A stretch of DNA of 64,000 nucleotides from JAVBRA01 sp031548435 (GTDB lineage Bacteria > Bacteroidota > Bacteroidia > Bacteroidales > Rikenellaceae), in NCBI GenBank assembly GCA_031548435.1, contig JAVBRA010000014.1, positions 62,001 through 126,000 of the forward strand, in the 5' to 3' direction. The translations under genes were made by a program, and so were the position numbers. Numbering within the stretch: position 1 is the stretch's first letter; every line of letters starts with the position of its first letter. Below, in pieces: positions 19,407-28,517 of this stretch. Below the pieces are notes generated by a model, which was not told where the DNA came from, searched no databases, and was given only the letters and a program-made list of their open reading frames with translations.

Positions 19407-20246
19407 ATGAAACCACTGACCGCGGAAGAAAAACACATCATCATCGACAAGGGCACCGAAGCCCCGTTCACCGGAAAGTACTGCAACTACAAAGAAGCCG
19501 GGACCTACCTCTGCCGGCAGTGCGGCGAACCGCTCTACCGCTCGGCCGACAAGTTCGATTCGGGGTGCGGATGGCCCAGTTTCGACGACGAGATCGCCGG
19601 AGCGGTGGCGCGCCATCCCGATCCCGACGGTCGCCGCACCGAGATCGTATGCGCCCGTTGCGGAGGGCATCTGGGCCATGTGTTCAAGGGCGAACGGTTC
19701 ACTCCGAAAGACACGCGCCATTGCGTCAACTCGGTGTCCGTCGAGTTCGAACCCGCCGCAGCGCAAACCGAGACGGCCATCTTCGCCGGCGGATGCTTCT
19801 GGGGCGTGGAACACCTGATGCAGCAACAGGAGGGCGTAAAAACGGTCGAGAGCGGATACATCGGCGGCACGGTCGAAAATCCGACCTACGAGCAGGTGTG
19901 CGCCAAAACCACCGGCCATGCCGAAGCCGTGCGCGTGGAGTTCGACCCCTCCGTTGTGCCGTACGAGGAACTGGTGAAACTGTTTTTCGAGATACACGAC
20001 CCCACCCAGCGCGACGGACAAGGCCCCGACCTCGGCCCGCAATACCGCTCGGAGATATTCTACACCACGCCGCAGCAGAAAGCCGTGGCCGAAAAACTGA
20101 TCGCCGAACTGAAAACCAAAGGCTATGACGTGGCGACGGCCCTCACCCCCGCTTCCACGTTCTGGCCGGCCGAGGAGCGCCACCAGGACTACTATCTCCG
20201 CCAAGGCACGCAGCCCTATTGCCACCGCCGCACCAAACGGTTCTGA
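19407..20246 (+). CDS. msrBA: Bifunctional methionine sulfoxide reductase MsrB-MsrA
   Basis: A 279-residue fusion that repairs both diastereomers of oxidised methionine. The N-terminal MsrB part (about 1-115) has the zinc cysteines CRQC and CARCGGHLG and the catalytic C106 in RHCVNS. The C-terminal MsrA part (about 124-272) has the catalytic C130 in GGCFWGVE. The B-then-A order is common in Bacteroidetes. No signal peptide is seen, so it acts in the cytoplasm. It stands alone. Confidence 0.95.
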   Translation: MKPLTAEEKHIIIDKGTEAPFTGKYCNYKEAGTYLCRQCGEPLYRSADKFDSGCGWPSFDDEIAGAVARHPDPDGRRTEIVCARCGGHLGHVFKGERFTPKDTRHCVNSVSVEFEPAAAQTETAIFAGGCFWGVEHLMQQQEGVKTVESGYIGGTVENPTYEQVCAKTTGHAEAVRVEFDPSVVPYEELVKLFFEIHDPTQRDGQGPDLGPQYRSEIFYTTPQQKAVAEKLIAELKTKGYDVATALTPASTFWPAEERHQDYYLRQGTQPYCHRRTKRF

Positions 20247-20326
20247 GGGAGCGGCGGCGGCCTGAAGGATATGCTTCGAATCAATGAAGCACGACTTGAC
20301 ATCCGGCGGATGAAATTTCCGGAATG

Positions 20327-20358
20327 TTTGTTTTTATACATATAAGAATGTATTTTTG
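20327..20358 (+). promoter_or_regulatory. Promoter of the outer-membrane protein gene at 20395
   Basis: TTTG at 20327-20330, a 20-base spacer and TATTTTTG at 20351-20358 form a full Bacteroidetes -33/-7 promoter, 36 bases before the ATG. It is one of the best promoter matches in the window. Confidence 0.8.
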
Positions 20359-20394
20359 TGCTAACTAATTTTTATCCATCTTAAAAATTTTTGT

Positions 20395-21120
20395 ATGAGA
20401 AAAATTTACGCTGTTGCTTTGGCACTGACCGGAGCCATGTTCATTGGCAATGTTTCTTCTGCCCAAACGACTTCCACCCTGATCGACACCAAACCGCGCT
20501 ACATTATGCCGCCGAAAACCTATCTCAACCTGAGCTGGGTGGATCAGACGTCCACTTCTTCCGAAATATTCGGGGAAATAATCGGCCAGGACGAACTGAA
20601 GAGCGATCTGGGGGCGGCTTTCACCATGGGCCGCACGTTCTACCTGCACAAGAAACCCATCGCCGACATGATCAACATCGGCCTCGACTGGACGTACATT
20701 GACCTGCAGGGGGTCAGCTATAAGGCAAACCGCCTGATTCCCGACCCGGATACCGGAGAAACGGAAATCAATTTCCTTCAGGCCGAGTACGGAATGCACA
20801 TTGGCCCGTCGGTAACCGTACGCCCCCTCTCGGCCGACCGCAGGCTCGCCGCCAAGGTTTATTTCCGCTATGCGCCGGCTGCCTCCGCTTTTGCCGACAC
20901 CGAACTCAGTGAATACACTTTCGGATTCGCCAACCTGTGCGTCGCCGGCGTGGCTGTTTCATACAGCGTGATCACGCTTGGTGTGGAAAATCGCTTCGGA
21001 TCGATCAAATACAACGATGTCTCGAAAGTGGTTACCGTGGAAAACCAGGATGAGGTAAGCGACATGAACGGGAAAATGGATCTGACCGCCATGCGTTTTT
21101 ATCTCGGGTTCCGGTTCTGA
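20395..21120 (+). CDS. Predicted outer-membrane beta-barrel protein
   Basis: A 241-residue protein with a Sec signal peptide (about 1-24, ending SSAQT). The mature part alternates hydrophobic and polar residues in strand-like segments and ends RFYLGFRF, with the C-terminal aromatic typical of barrels inserted by the BAM complex. No lipobox is present. It has its own strong promoter and is followed by a hairpin before kduI. I do not recognise a more specific family. Confidence 0.78.
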   Translation: MRKIYAVALALTGAMFIGNVSSAQTTSTLIDTKPRYIMPPKTYLNLSWVDQTSTSSEIFGEIIGQDELKSDLGAAFTMGRTFYLHKKPIADMINIGLDWTYIDLQGVSYKANRLIPDPDTGETEINFLQAEYGMHIGPSVTVRPLSADRRLAAKVYFRYAPAASAFADTELSEYTFGFANLCVAGVAVSYSVITLGVENRFGSIKYNDVSKVVTVENQDEVSDMNGKMDLTAMRFYLGFRF

Positions 21121-21145
21121 TTCCGGACGGATAAAATCGAAAACG

Positions 21146-21172
21146 GGGAGCGCGGTCGCTTCCCGTTTTTTT
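21146..21172 (+). terminator. Probable terminator between the OMP gene and kduI
   Basis: AACGGGGAGCG and CGCTTCCCGTTTTTTTA can form a GC-rich, imperfect hairpin followed by T residues. Confidence 0.7.
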
Positions 21173-21188
21173 ATTTGCATGAAATCGC

Positions 21189-21212
21189 TACCTTTGTTTG
21201 ATATAATCAAAC
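21189..21212 (+). promoter_or_regulatory. kduI -7 box with adjacent inverted-repeat operator candidate
   Basis: TACCTTTG (21189-21196) is the -7 box. Immediately after it, GTTTGAT-ATA-ATCAAAC (21196-21212) is a perfect 7-bp inverted repeat at the likely transcription start, 4 bases before the ATG. Its position suits an operator for uronate control, but no cognate regulator gene is visible in the locus. Confidence 0.6.
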
Positions 21213-21216
21213 TGCC

Positions 21217-22059
21217 ATGAAAACGAATTACGAGATCCGCCACGCGTCCCATCCGCAGGACGCGAAGAGTTACGACACCGTCCGGCTGAGGGAAGAGTTT
21301 CTGATCGACAACCTGATGGAGGCCGACACGGTGAATATGGTCTACTCGATGTACGACCGCCTGATCGTGGGCGGGGCCGTGCCGGTAAAAGAGGCGTTGG
21401 AGTTGGAGGCGATCGATCCGCTGAAGGCTCCTTTTTTCATGCACCGCCGCGAGCTGGGAATCATCAACGTGGGCGGGGCGGGCCGTGTGGAAGTGGACGG
21501 AACGGCATTCGAACTCGACTATAAGGAAGCGCTCTACATCGGCATGGGCGACCGCAAGGTGACCTTTGCCAGCAACGATCCGTCGGCCCCGGCGCACTTC
21601 TATTTCAACTCGGCCCCGGCGCACACCAACTACCCCGACAAAAAAGTGACCAAAGCAGACGCCGTGGTGGCCGAAATGGGCAGCCTGGAGGGGAGTAACC
21701 ACCGCGTGATCAACAAGCTGATCGTATCGCAGGTGCTGCCCACATGCCAATTGCAGATGGGGATGACCGAACTGGCCCCCGGCAGCGTGTGGAACACCAT
21801 GCCGCCTCACACGCACAGCCGCCGCATGGAGGCCTATTTCTATTTCGAAGTGCCCGAGAACCAGGCCGTCTGCCATTTCATGGGGCCGGTCGACGAAACG
21901 CGCCACATCTGGATGAAAAACGAAGGAGCGGTGATCTCGCCCGTGTGGTCGATCCACTCGGCGTGCGCCACCGGCAACTACACCTTCATCTGGGGCATGG
22001 CGGGCGAAAACCTCGACTATGGCGACATGGACACCTGCCTGCCGACGGATCTGAAGTAG
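21217..22059 (+). CDS. kduI: 5-keto-4-deoxyuronate isomerase
   Basis: A 280-residue zinc cupin enzyme that isomerises 4-deoxy-L-threo-5-hexosulose uronate, the ring-opened product of unsaturated uronates, to 3-deoxy-D-glycero-2,5-hexodiulosonate. The zinc-site region HTHSRRMEAYFYFE (near residues 193-206) and the N-terminal YEIRHASHPQD are characteristic. It opens the uronate locus and supplies the substrate for KduD, encoded 3.5 kb downstream. Confidence 0.96.
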   Translation: MKTNYEIRHASHPQDAKSYDTVRLREEFLIDNLMEADTVNMVYSMYDRLIVGGAVPVKEALELEAIDPLKAPFFMHRRELGIINVGGAGRVEVDGTAFELDYKEALYIGMGDRKVTFASNDPSAPAHFYFNSAPAHTNYPDKKVTKADAVVAEMGSLEGSNHRVINKLIVSQVLPTCQLQMGMTELAPGSVWNTMPPHTHSRRMEAYFYFEVPENQAVCHFMGPVDETRHIWMKNEGAVISPVWSIHSACATGNYTFIWGMAGENLDYGDMDTCLPTDLK

Positions 22060-22119
22060 TGCTGTGTTGCCCTCCCCTAAAACGAAATGATACGACAAAC
22101 ATCCAAAGTCTGTAACCCT

Positions 22120-23295
22120 ATGAAAAAATACACATTGCTTTTACTTGCCGCAGCTGCGCTGGCCTCGTGCCATAAAAACCGCATTGTGGTTTCGTTGTCG
22201 AATCCGCTGGACATTCCGCGCACAAACGAGGTGGTGGAAGTGCCGTGGGCCGAACTCCGGGCGGCGCAACAGGAGGCCCTCACCCCTCAGACGGTGGTGG
22301 TGCGCGACGATTACGGGAACGAGATCCCCTCGCAGGTGGTGTATGGCGGCGGCGCGGAACCCGTGTCGCTGATCTTCCAGGCGTCGCTCGAAGCGAATGA
22401 GGTGGCCCAATACACGATCCGGCAGGGAGTCCGGGGCGATTATCCGGCCAAGGTTTACGGCCGCCTGGTGCCCGAGCGTAAAGACGATTTTGCGTGGGAG
22501 AACGACCGGATCGCCTTCCGGATGTACGGCCCGGCCCTCGAAGCCACGGGCGAGGTGAGCAATGGCATCGACGTGTGGGTGAAAAGCACCGACAGTCTGG
22601 TGATTGATGGGTGGTACAGCCAAAACGACTACCACCGCGACCACGGCCAGGGATTCGACGGCTACAAAGTGGGCCGCACGCTGGGCGCCGGGGCGATGGC
22701 TCCGTACTCCGACCAGAAGCTGTGGCTGGGGAACAACTTCGAATCGTATAAGGTGCTGGACAACGGCCCGTTGCGGGTGTCGTTCGAATTGGAATACGCC
22801 CCGTTCGCCATCCGCGACCTGACGGAGCAGGACAAGAACTCGGAAAAATATCCCGAGGTGGCGAACACGAACGTGACCGAGAAACGCATCATCACCCTCG
22901 ATGCCGGGACGCACTTCAACAAGATCGAAGAGATCTACGGCGGGGCGCCCGAAACCATGCCGGTGGCGGCGGGGATCGTGCTGCGGGGCGACCAGGGGAC
23001 GAAAATGAGCGGCGACGACGTGGCCTGCTACTGGGAACCGCAAAACAACGACAATGGCGTGGATAACGGGCACATTGCCGTGGCGGTGATCGTGCCCCGA
23101 GCCTACGCGTTCGAGGAGGCTTACGGACATCTGCTGGCGTTGGGTGAATACACATCCGACCGGCCTTTTGTTTATTACCTCGGAGCGGGTTGGAGCAAGG
23201 GCGGCGTCCCTTCGGCCGACGCGTGGCTGGAGATGGCGCAGCGCGAGAGGTTGAAAAGGAACAATCCGATTACCGTTAAAATTTCAGCGAGATAA
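22120..23295 (+). CDS. DUF4861-type lipoprotein of the uronate locus
   Basis: The likely start is the ATG at 22120, which opens a lipoprotein signal (MKKYTLLLLAAAALASC, lipobox Cys at residue 17). An upstream in-frame ATG at 22087 adds 11 unlikely residues. The 391-residue protein resembles DUF4861, a beta-rich family often found beside polysaccharide lyases and uronate genes in Bacteroidetes. No activity is established that I can name. It lies between kduI and kdgK with short gaps (60 and 4 bases), so it belongs to the operon and probably handles an oligouronate at the cell surface or periplasm (inference). Confidence 0.85.
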   Translation: MKKYTLLLLAAAALASCHKNRIVVSLSNPLDIPRTNEVVEVPWAELRAAQQEALTPQTVVVRDDYGNEIPSQVVYGGGAEPVSLIFQASLEANEVAQYTIRQGVRGDYPAKVYGRLVPERKDDFAWENDRIAFRMYGPALEATGEVSNGIDVWVKSTDSLVIDGWYSQNDYHRDHGQGFDGYKVGRTLGAGAMAPYSDQKLWLGNNFESYKVLDNGPLRVSFELEYAPFAIRDLTEQDKNSEKYPEVANTNVTEKRIITLDAGTHFNKIEEIYGGAPETMPVAAGIVLRGDQGTKMSGDDVACYWEPQNNDNGVDNGHIAVAVIVPRAYAFEEAYGHLLALGEYTSDRPFVYYLGAGWSKGGVPSADAWLEMAQRERLKRNNPITVKISAR

Positions 23296-23299
23296 CACT

Positions 23300-24340
23300 A
23301 TGAATAAGATCGTTACATTCGGCGAGATCATGCTGCGCCTGGCCACGCCCGATTACCTCCGCTTCCCGCAGGCCGACCGTTTCGCGGCCACGTTCGGCGG
23401 CGGCGAGGCCAATGTGGCCGTGTCGCTGGCCAACTACGGAATGCCGGTGGAATTTGTCACCCGGCTGCCCAAGAACGACATCGCCGCCGCCTGCGTGATG
23501 AACCTGCGCAAATATGGGGTGGGGACGTCGGAGATCGTTTACGGGGGCGAGCGGATGGGCATCTACTTTCTGGAAACGGGGGCCGTATCGCGCGCCAGCA
23601 AGGTGATCTACGACCGCACCCACTCGTCGATCGCCGACATCGTTCCGGGGATGATCGACTGGAAGGCGGTGCTGCACGGCGCGCAATGGTTCCACTGGAC
23701 GGGCATCACGCCCGCGCTCTCGCAGGGGGCGGCCGACGTGTGCCTGGAGGCGATCAGAACAGCCAACAAAATGGGGATCACCGTTTCATGCGACCTGAAC
23801 TACCGCAAAAACCTCTGGAAATACGGCAAAACGGCCGCCGAAGTGATGCCCGCGCTGGTCGAAGGGTGCGACATCGTTCTGGGCAACGAGGAGGACGCCG
23901 AGAAGGTGTTCGGCATCAAGCCCGAAGGATTCGATGTGGCCCACACCGGCGGGGAGGTCGACGCAGTCCAGTTCGGGTCGGTGTGCCGGCAGATGATGGC
24001 GCGTTTCCCCCGGGCGAAAAAGGTGATCGTCACCCTACGCGGGTCGATCAACGCCAACCACAACACGTGGGGCGGCTGCCTGTGGGACGGGTCGCAGCTC
24101 CACCAGTCGAAGCGCTACGACATCACGCACATCGTCGATCGCGTGGGCGGGGGCGACTCGTTCATGGGCGGGCTGATCTACGGTCTGCTGACCTGGCCCT
24201 CGGATGACCGGCGCGCACTGGAGTTCGCCGTGGCGGCATCGTGCCTCAAGCACACGATCTACGGCGATTTCAACCTGGTGACCGTGGCCGAGGTCGAGGC
24301 GCTGATGGGCGGCGACGGCTCGGGGCGCGTGTTGCGGTGA
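23300..24340 (+). CDS. kdgK: 2-keto-3-deoxygluconate kinase
   Basis: A 346-residue PfkB/ribokinase-family sugar kinase that phosphorylates KDG to KDPG. It has the N-terminal GEIMLRL and FGGGEANVAVSLA motifs and the C-terminal catalytic region DRVGGGDSFMGGLIYGLL with the base Asp. Assignment to KDG rather than another sugar rests on the similarity and on the adjacent kduI, kduD and eda. It follows the DUF4861 gene by 4 bases. Confidence 0.93.
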   Translation: MNKIVTFGEIMLRLATPDYLRFPQADRFAATFGGGEANVAVSLANYGMPVEFVTRLPKNDIAAACVMNLRKYGVGTSEIVYGGERMGIYFLETGAVSRASKVIYDRTHSSIADIVPGMIDWKAVLHGAQWFHWTGITPALSQGAADVCLEAIRTANKMGITVSCDLNYRKNLWKYGKTAAEVMPALVEGCDIVLGNEEDAEKVFGIKPEGFDVAHTGGEVDAVQFGSVCRQMMARFPRAKKVIVTLRGSINANHNTWGGCLWDGSQLHQSKRYDITHIVDRVGGGDSFMGGLIYGLLTWPSDDRRALEFAVAASCLKHTIYGDFNLVTVAEVEALMGGDGSGRVLR

Positions 24341-24752
24341 AAAGAGTTGTTATCCGTCCTGAACGGGTGACAACCTTCCTGTTTTCAGAACGAAATGACC
24401 GTTCCGCTCGAAGTATGATCCGAGAGTTGAACAAGTTAACGATGGATTAATCTGCCATCTTTCGCAATGCTCAGGATGACAACCATAAAGAAGTGTATGT
24501 TTTTTATTATCAAGGTATTTTTCCTTGATAAAAAAGTGGACAAAAAATCAAGCGGAGCCACAGGCTCATTTGTGGGCAATGATCTTGTTCCACTCACTAA
24601 GTATAAACAAGATATCCAAAGGAGGCTGTGCCTCTTTTCGCGGGCTAAACCTTAACCGGGTGCCGGACGAAAACAGAGGCGCCGCACGCTCCCGAACATA
24701 ATTGGCAATAACGATCATTTTTATCAGATAAAAAATCAACGACATAACAACC
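24341..24752. other. Intergenic region between kdgK and kduD
   Basis: A 412-base gap inside the uronate locus holds the second long dispersed repeat (24441-24553) and an AT-rich leader for kduD. No TAnnTTTG box or terminator is obvious, although CAAGGTATTTTTCCTTG at 24511-24527 can form a hairpin inside the repeat. Confidence 0.5.
24441..24553. repeat. Dispersed intergenic repeat, long copy B
   Basis: It matches copy A (19134-19250) over GATTAATCTG, CATCTTTCGC, the GGATGACAACCA end of the core and the trailing AAGTGGACAAAAAATCAAG. The middle, with a CAAGG/CCTTG hairpin, differs between the two. Confidence 0.8.
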
Positions 24753-25535
24753 ATGAAAAACACATTCTCACTCGAAGGTAAAATCGCGCTCGTAACGGGT
24801 GCCTCGTACGGCATCGGGATGGCCATTGCCAAGGCGCTGCATGGCGCGGGCGCGACCATCGTGTTCAACGACATCAACACCGACCTGGTGCAAAAAGGCA
24901 TGGCCGCTTATAAGGAAGACGGGATTACGGCGCACGGTTATGTATGCGACGTGACGGACGAAGAGGCCGTGAACAAATTCGTCGCGAAAGTGGCTCACGA
25001 TGTGGGCACGATCGACATTCTGGTCAACAACGCGGGAATCATCAAACGCATTCCGGCGCTGGAGATGAGCGCGAAAGAGTTCCGGCAGGTGATCGACATC
25101 GACCTGAACGGGCCGTTCATTATGTCGAAGGCCGTGGCGCCGGGCATGATCGCAAAGGGTGCGGGCAAGATCATCAACATCTGCTCGATGATGAGCGAAC
25201 TGGGGCGCGAAACCGTGTCGGCCTACGCCGCCGCCAAGGGGGGGCTGAAAATGCTGACCAAGAACCTGGCCTGCGAATGGGCCGAGCACAACATCCAGGT
25301 CAACGGTATCGGGCCGGGGTACATCGCCACGCCGCAGACCGCGCCGCTGCGCGAACCGGGACATCCGTTCAACGACTTCATCATCGCCAAGACGCCGGCG
25401 GCCCGCTGGGGCACCACGGACGACCTGCAGGGGCCGGCCGTGTTCCTGGCCTCGCCCGCGTCGGACTTTGTGAACGGACATATTCTTTATGTCGACGGGG
25501 GCATTCTGGCTTACATCGGGAAACAACCCAAGTAA
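24753..25535 (+). CDS. kduD: 2-deoxy-D-gluconate 3-dehydrogenase (KduD)
   Basis: A 260-residue classical short-chain dehydrogenase. The cofactor loop TGASYGIGMA is at residues 15-24, the catalytic Tyr and Lys lie in YAAAKGG (near residue 160) and the Ser in NICSMMSE. It reduces the 2,5-diketo product of KduI to KDG with NAD(P)H. The family name is based on similarity and on the kdu/kdg context. It is followed by eda, the transporter and a second SDR in one direction. Confidence 0.92.
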   Translation: MKNTFSLEGKIALVTGASYGIGMAIAKALHGAGATIVFNDINTDLVQKGMAAYKEDGITAHGYVCDVTDEEAVNKFVAKVAHDVGTIDILVNNAGIIKRIPALEMSAKEFRQVIDIDLNGPFIMSKAVAPGMIAKGAGKIINICSMMSELGRETVSAYAAAKGGLKMLTKNLACEWAEHNIQVNGIGPGYIATPQTAPLREPGHPFNDFIIAKTPAARWGTTDDLQGPAVFLASPASDFVNGHILYVDGGILAYIGKQPK

Positions 25536-25601
25536 GAGCCGCAGGCTCGTTTATTATCCGCAAACCACGATTCATTTAAACCTACGAGTGAAAACAGTAA
25601 G

Positions 25602-26273
25602 ATGGCACGATTCTCAAGATTGAAAACCTGTCAGGCGATGGCCGCCTCCGGCGTCGTTCCGGTATTTTATCACCCGAATGCCGCGGTGGCCCAAAACGTA
25701 CTCAAAGCCTGCTACGACGGGGGCATCCGCGTGTTCGAATTCACCAACCGCGGCGATTTCGCCCACGAAGTATTTAGCGAACTGGTGAAATGGGCCGCCA
25801 AAGAGTGCCCGGAGATGATCGTCGGCGTGGGGTCGGTGGTCGATGCGGGCACGGCGTCGCTCTACCTGCAACTGGGGGCCAACTTCGTGGTGGGGCCGCT
25901 GCTCAATCCCGACATCTTCAAGGTGTGCAACTGCCGCCAGGTGGCATACATCCCCGGATGCGGGTCGGTGACCGAGATCGGCGATGCCCAGGAACTGGGG
26001 GCCGAGATCGTCAAGGTGTTCCCGGCCGGAAATGTCGGCGGGCCATCGTTCGTAAAGAACGTCAAGGGGCCGATGCCGTGGTCGTCGATCATGGTGACCG
26101 GCGGCGTGGAACCCACCGAAGAGAACCTCGGCAAGTGGTTCGGCGCGGGTGTGGCCTGCGTTGGCATGGGCTCGAACCTGTTCCCGAAAGAGGTGATCGA
26201 AGCCGGACAATGGGAACGGATCACGGCGCTGTGCAAAGAGGTGCTGGCGATTGTCGGTAAACTGCGAAAATAA
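25602..26273 (+). CDS. eda: KDPG aldolase
   Basis: A 223-residue bifunctional 4-hydroxy-2-oxoglutarate/KDPG aldolase-type protein. The class I (beta/alpha)8 barrel has VVPVFYH near the start, the VGVGSVVDAGTA segment and EIVKVFPAGNVGGPSFVKN, which contains the Schiff-base lysine region. It splits KDPG to pyruvate and glyceraldehyde-3-phosphate, the last step of the pathway encoded here. It begins 66 bases after kduD. Confidence 0.94.
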   Translation: MARFSRLKTCQAMAASGVVPVFYHPNAAVAQNVLKACYDGGIRVFEFTNRGDFAHEVFSELVKWAAKECPEMIVGVGSVVDAGTASLYLQLGANFVVGPLLNPDIFKVCNCRQVAYIPGCGSVTEIGDAQELGAEIVKVFPAGNVGGPSFVKNVKGPMPWSSIMVTGGVEPTEENLGKWFGAGVACVGMGSNLFPKEVIEAGQWERITALCKEVLAIVGKLRK

Positions 26274-26323
26274 ACGTTCTTGATGGCAATGCTAAAAAAA
26301 TCCATTCACAAAAAATACAATCC

Positions 26324-27709
26324 ATGAGCAAATTCAACGAAATCAACGAAAAGATAGGCCGTTACCGGTGGACGATCTGCGCGCTGCTGTTTTTTGCCAC
26401 CACGGTCAACTACCTCGACCGGCAGGTGCTGAGCCTGTTGCAGCCGACGCTGGTCGACCAGTTCGGCTGGACGAATATCCAGTACGGCTACATCACCTCT
26501 CTGTTCCAGTTCAGTTACGCCATCGCCATGCTGTTTGCCGGGCGGTTCATCGACTGGGCCGGAACGAAGCGGGGCTACGCCTGGGCGTTGGTGCTGTGGT
26601 CGGTGGGGGCGATGATCCATGCCGGGGCCGTGACCATCGGCGGGGCGGTGGCTCCCCTTTTGGGCCTGTTCGGGGTGGTGCTTCCGGTGTCGGTGCTGGG
26701 GTTCATGGTCAGCCGGTTTGTGCTGGCCGTGGGCGAGGCGGGCAACTTTCCGGCGGCCATCAAAACCACGGCCGAGTGGTTTCCCAAGAAAGAACGGTCG
26801 CTGGCTACCGGGATATTCAACTCGGGGGCCAATATCGGAGCCGTTCTCGCTCCGCTGACCGTGCCCTGGATCGCGTCGCATCTGGGTTGGGAGGCCACGT
26901 TTATCATCGTGGGAGCGATCGGGTTCCTGTGGCTGATCTTCTGGTTCCTCTATTACGACCATCCGCGGAAGATGTTGGCCAAAGGGCGCATCACGCAGGC
27001 CGAGTACGACTATATACACAGCGATTCCGAAGAACAGGCGGCGGCTGTAGGGCAACCGGGAGAGAAAGTGCCGTGGCTCAAACTGCTCACCTACCGCCAG
27101 ACGTGGGCCTTCACGTTCGGCAAGTTAATGACCGACGGCGTATGGTGGTTTTTCCTTTTCTGGCTGCCTGCCTACCTCCGGGCGCAGTACGACATTGTGG
27201 GCGTGAGCGTGATGCTGCCGCTGGCCGTGCTTTACAGCATGACCATGGTGGGCAGCATCGGCGGGGGATGGTTCCCTGCCTATTTCATGAAAAAGGGGAT
27301 GGACCCCTATAAGGCGCGGATGAGGGCCATGTTGATCATTGCCCTGTTCCCGCTGGTGGTGTTGCTGGCGCAGCCGCTCGGAGGCATCAGCATGTGGCTG
27401 CCGGTGGTGCTGATCGGCGTCGGGGCTTCGGCCCACCAGGCCTGGTCGGCCAACATTTTCACCACCGTGTCGGACATGTTCCCCAAGAAGGCCATCGCTT
27501 CAGTGACCGGAATCGGAGGGATGGCCGGCGGGCTCGGAGGCGCGCTCATCTCCATTGTCGCGGGCGGCTTGTTCGACCACTATCAGAAATTGGGGCACAT
27601 CGAAACGGGCTACACCATCGTCTTCTCGTTCTGCGCCGTGGCCTACCTGATCGCATGGGCGGGAATGAGGGCGCTGGTACCCAAATACAAACCGATAACC
27701 GATTTATAA
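26324..27709 (+). CDS. exuT: MFS hexuronate transporter
   Basis: A 461-residue major-facilitator protein with about 12 membrane segments. The N-terminus RWTICALLFFATTVNYLDRQVLSLL and the GEAGNFPAAIK and WFPKKER motifs mark the anion:cation symporter branch containing ExuT, the glucuronate/galacturonate permease. The substrate is supported by its place between eda and uxuB. It sits in the inner membrane and takes up monomeric uronate. Confidence 0.9.
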   Translation: MSKFNEINEKIGRYRWTICALLFFATTVNYLDRQVLSLLQPTLVDQFGWTNIQYGYITSLFQFSYAIAMLFAGRFIDWAGTKRGYAWALVLWSVGAMIHAGAVTIGGAVAPLLGLFGVVLPVSVLGFMVSRFVLAVGEAGNFPAAIKTTAEWFPKKERSLATGIFNSGANIGAVLAPLTVPWIASHLGWEATFIIVGAIGFLWLIFWFLYYDHPRKMLAKGRITQAEYDYIHSDSEEQAAAVGQPGEKVPWLKLLTYRQTWAFTFGKLMTDGVWWFFLFWLPAYLRAQYDIVGVSVMLPLAVLYSMTMVGSIGGGWFPAYFMKKGMDPYKARMRAMLIIALFPLVVLLAQPLGGISMWLPVVLIGVGASAHQAWSANIFTTVSDMFPKKAIASVTGIGGMAGGLGGALISIVAGGLFDHYQKLGHIETGYTIVFSFCAVAYLIAWAGMRALVPKYKPITDL

Positions 27710-27710
27710 T

Positions 27711-28517
27711 ATGTTCGATCTGAAAGGACGCGTGGCCGTGGTGACCGGAGGCTACGGGATATTGGGATTCTCGATGGCCGAATGCCTTGCGGCGCGCGGC
27801 GTGCACATCGTTGTCATTGGCCGCAACGGGGAAAAGGGCGTGGTGGCGGCGCAGAAGCTGTCGCAAAGCGGCGCCGAGGCTCTGTTTTGCCAGGCCGACG
27901 TGCTTGACAAAGAGGCCCTGGTCGCCGCTCGCGAAACCGTGCTTGCCAAATGGGGCAGGGTAGACATCCTGATCAACGCCGCCGGGGGAAACCGGCCCGG
28001 GGCCACCATCGCACCCGACAAAACGATTTTCGACCTCGACATCGGCGCGTTCAAAGAGGTGGTCGACCTGAACCTGACCGGCACGGTGCTGCCCACGCTG
28101 GTTTTCGCCGAGCAGATGGCGGCCCGGGGCAAGGGTTCGGTGATCAACATCTCGTCGATGGCGGCGCAGGGCGTCATTACGCGCGTGGCGGGATATTCGG
28201 CCTCCAAGGCGGCGGTCGACAACTTCACCCGCTGGATGGCCGTCGAGATGGCGAAGAAATTCGGCGAAGGCATCCGCGTCAACGCCATTGCGCCGGGCTT
28301 TTTCATCACCGAGCAAAACCGCACGCTGATGACCAATCCCGACGGCAGCCACAGCGACCGGGCCAAAGACGTGATCCGCGCAACGCCGTTCGGCCGTCTG
28401 GGGCGCCCCGACGAACTCAACGGCGCGGCGGTGTTCCTCGCCAGCGACGCGTCGGCGTTCGTGACGGGCACCGTGCTGCCGGTCGACGGTGGTTTCAGTA
28501 TCTTCAGCGGGGTGTAG
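27711..28517 (+). CDS. uxuB: SDR-type fructuronate reductase (D-mannonate oxidoreductase)
   Basis: A 268-residue short-chain dehydrogenase starting one base after the transporter stop. The cofactor loop is TGGYGILG (residues 12-19), the catalytic Tyr-Lys lies in YSASKAA and the Ser in NISSMAA. A NAAGGNRPGAT segment is typical of SDR proteins annotated as D-mannonate oxidoreductases in Bacteroidetes. It would interconvert fructuronate and mannonate, the step between UxaC and UxuA. The classical long-chain UxuB is absent from the locus, so this SDR probably fills the step. Confidence 0.85.
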   Translation: MFDLKGRVAVVTGGYGILGFSMAECLAARGVHIVVIGRNGEKGVVAAQKLSQSGAEALFCQADVLDKEALVAARETVLAKWGRVDILINAAGGNRPGATIAPDKTIFDLDIGAFKEVVDLNLTGTVLPTLVFAEQMAARGKGSVINISSMAAQGVITRVAGYSASKAAVDNFTRWMAVEMAKKFGEGIRVNAIAPGFFITEQNRTLMTNPDGSHSDRAKDVIRATPFGRLGRPDELNGAAVFLASDASAFVTGTVLPVDGGFSIFSGV

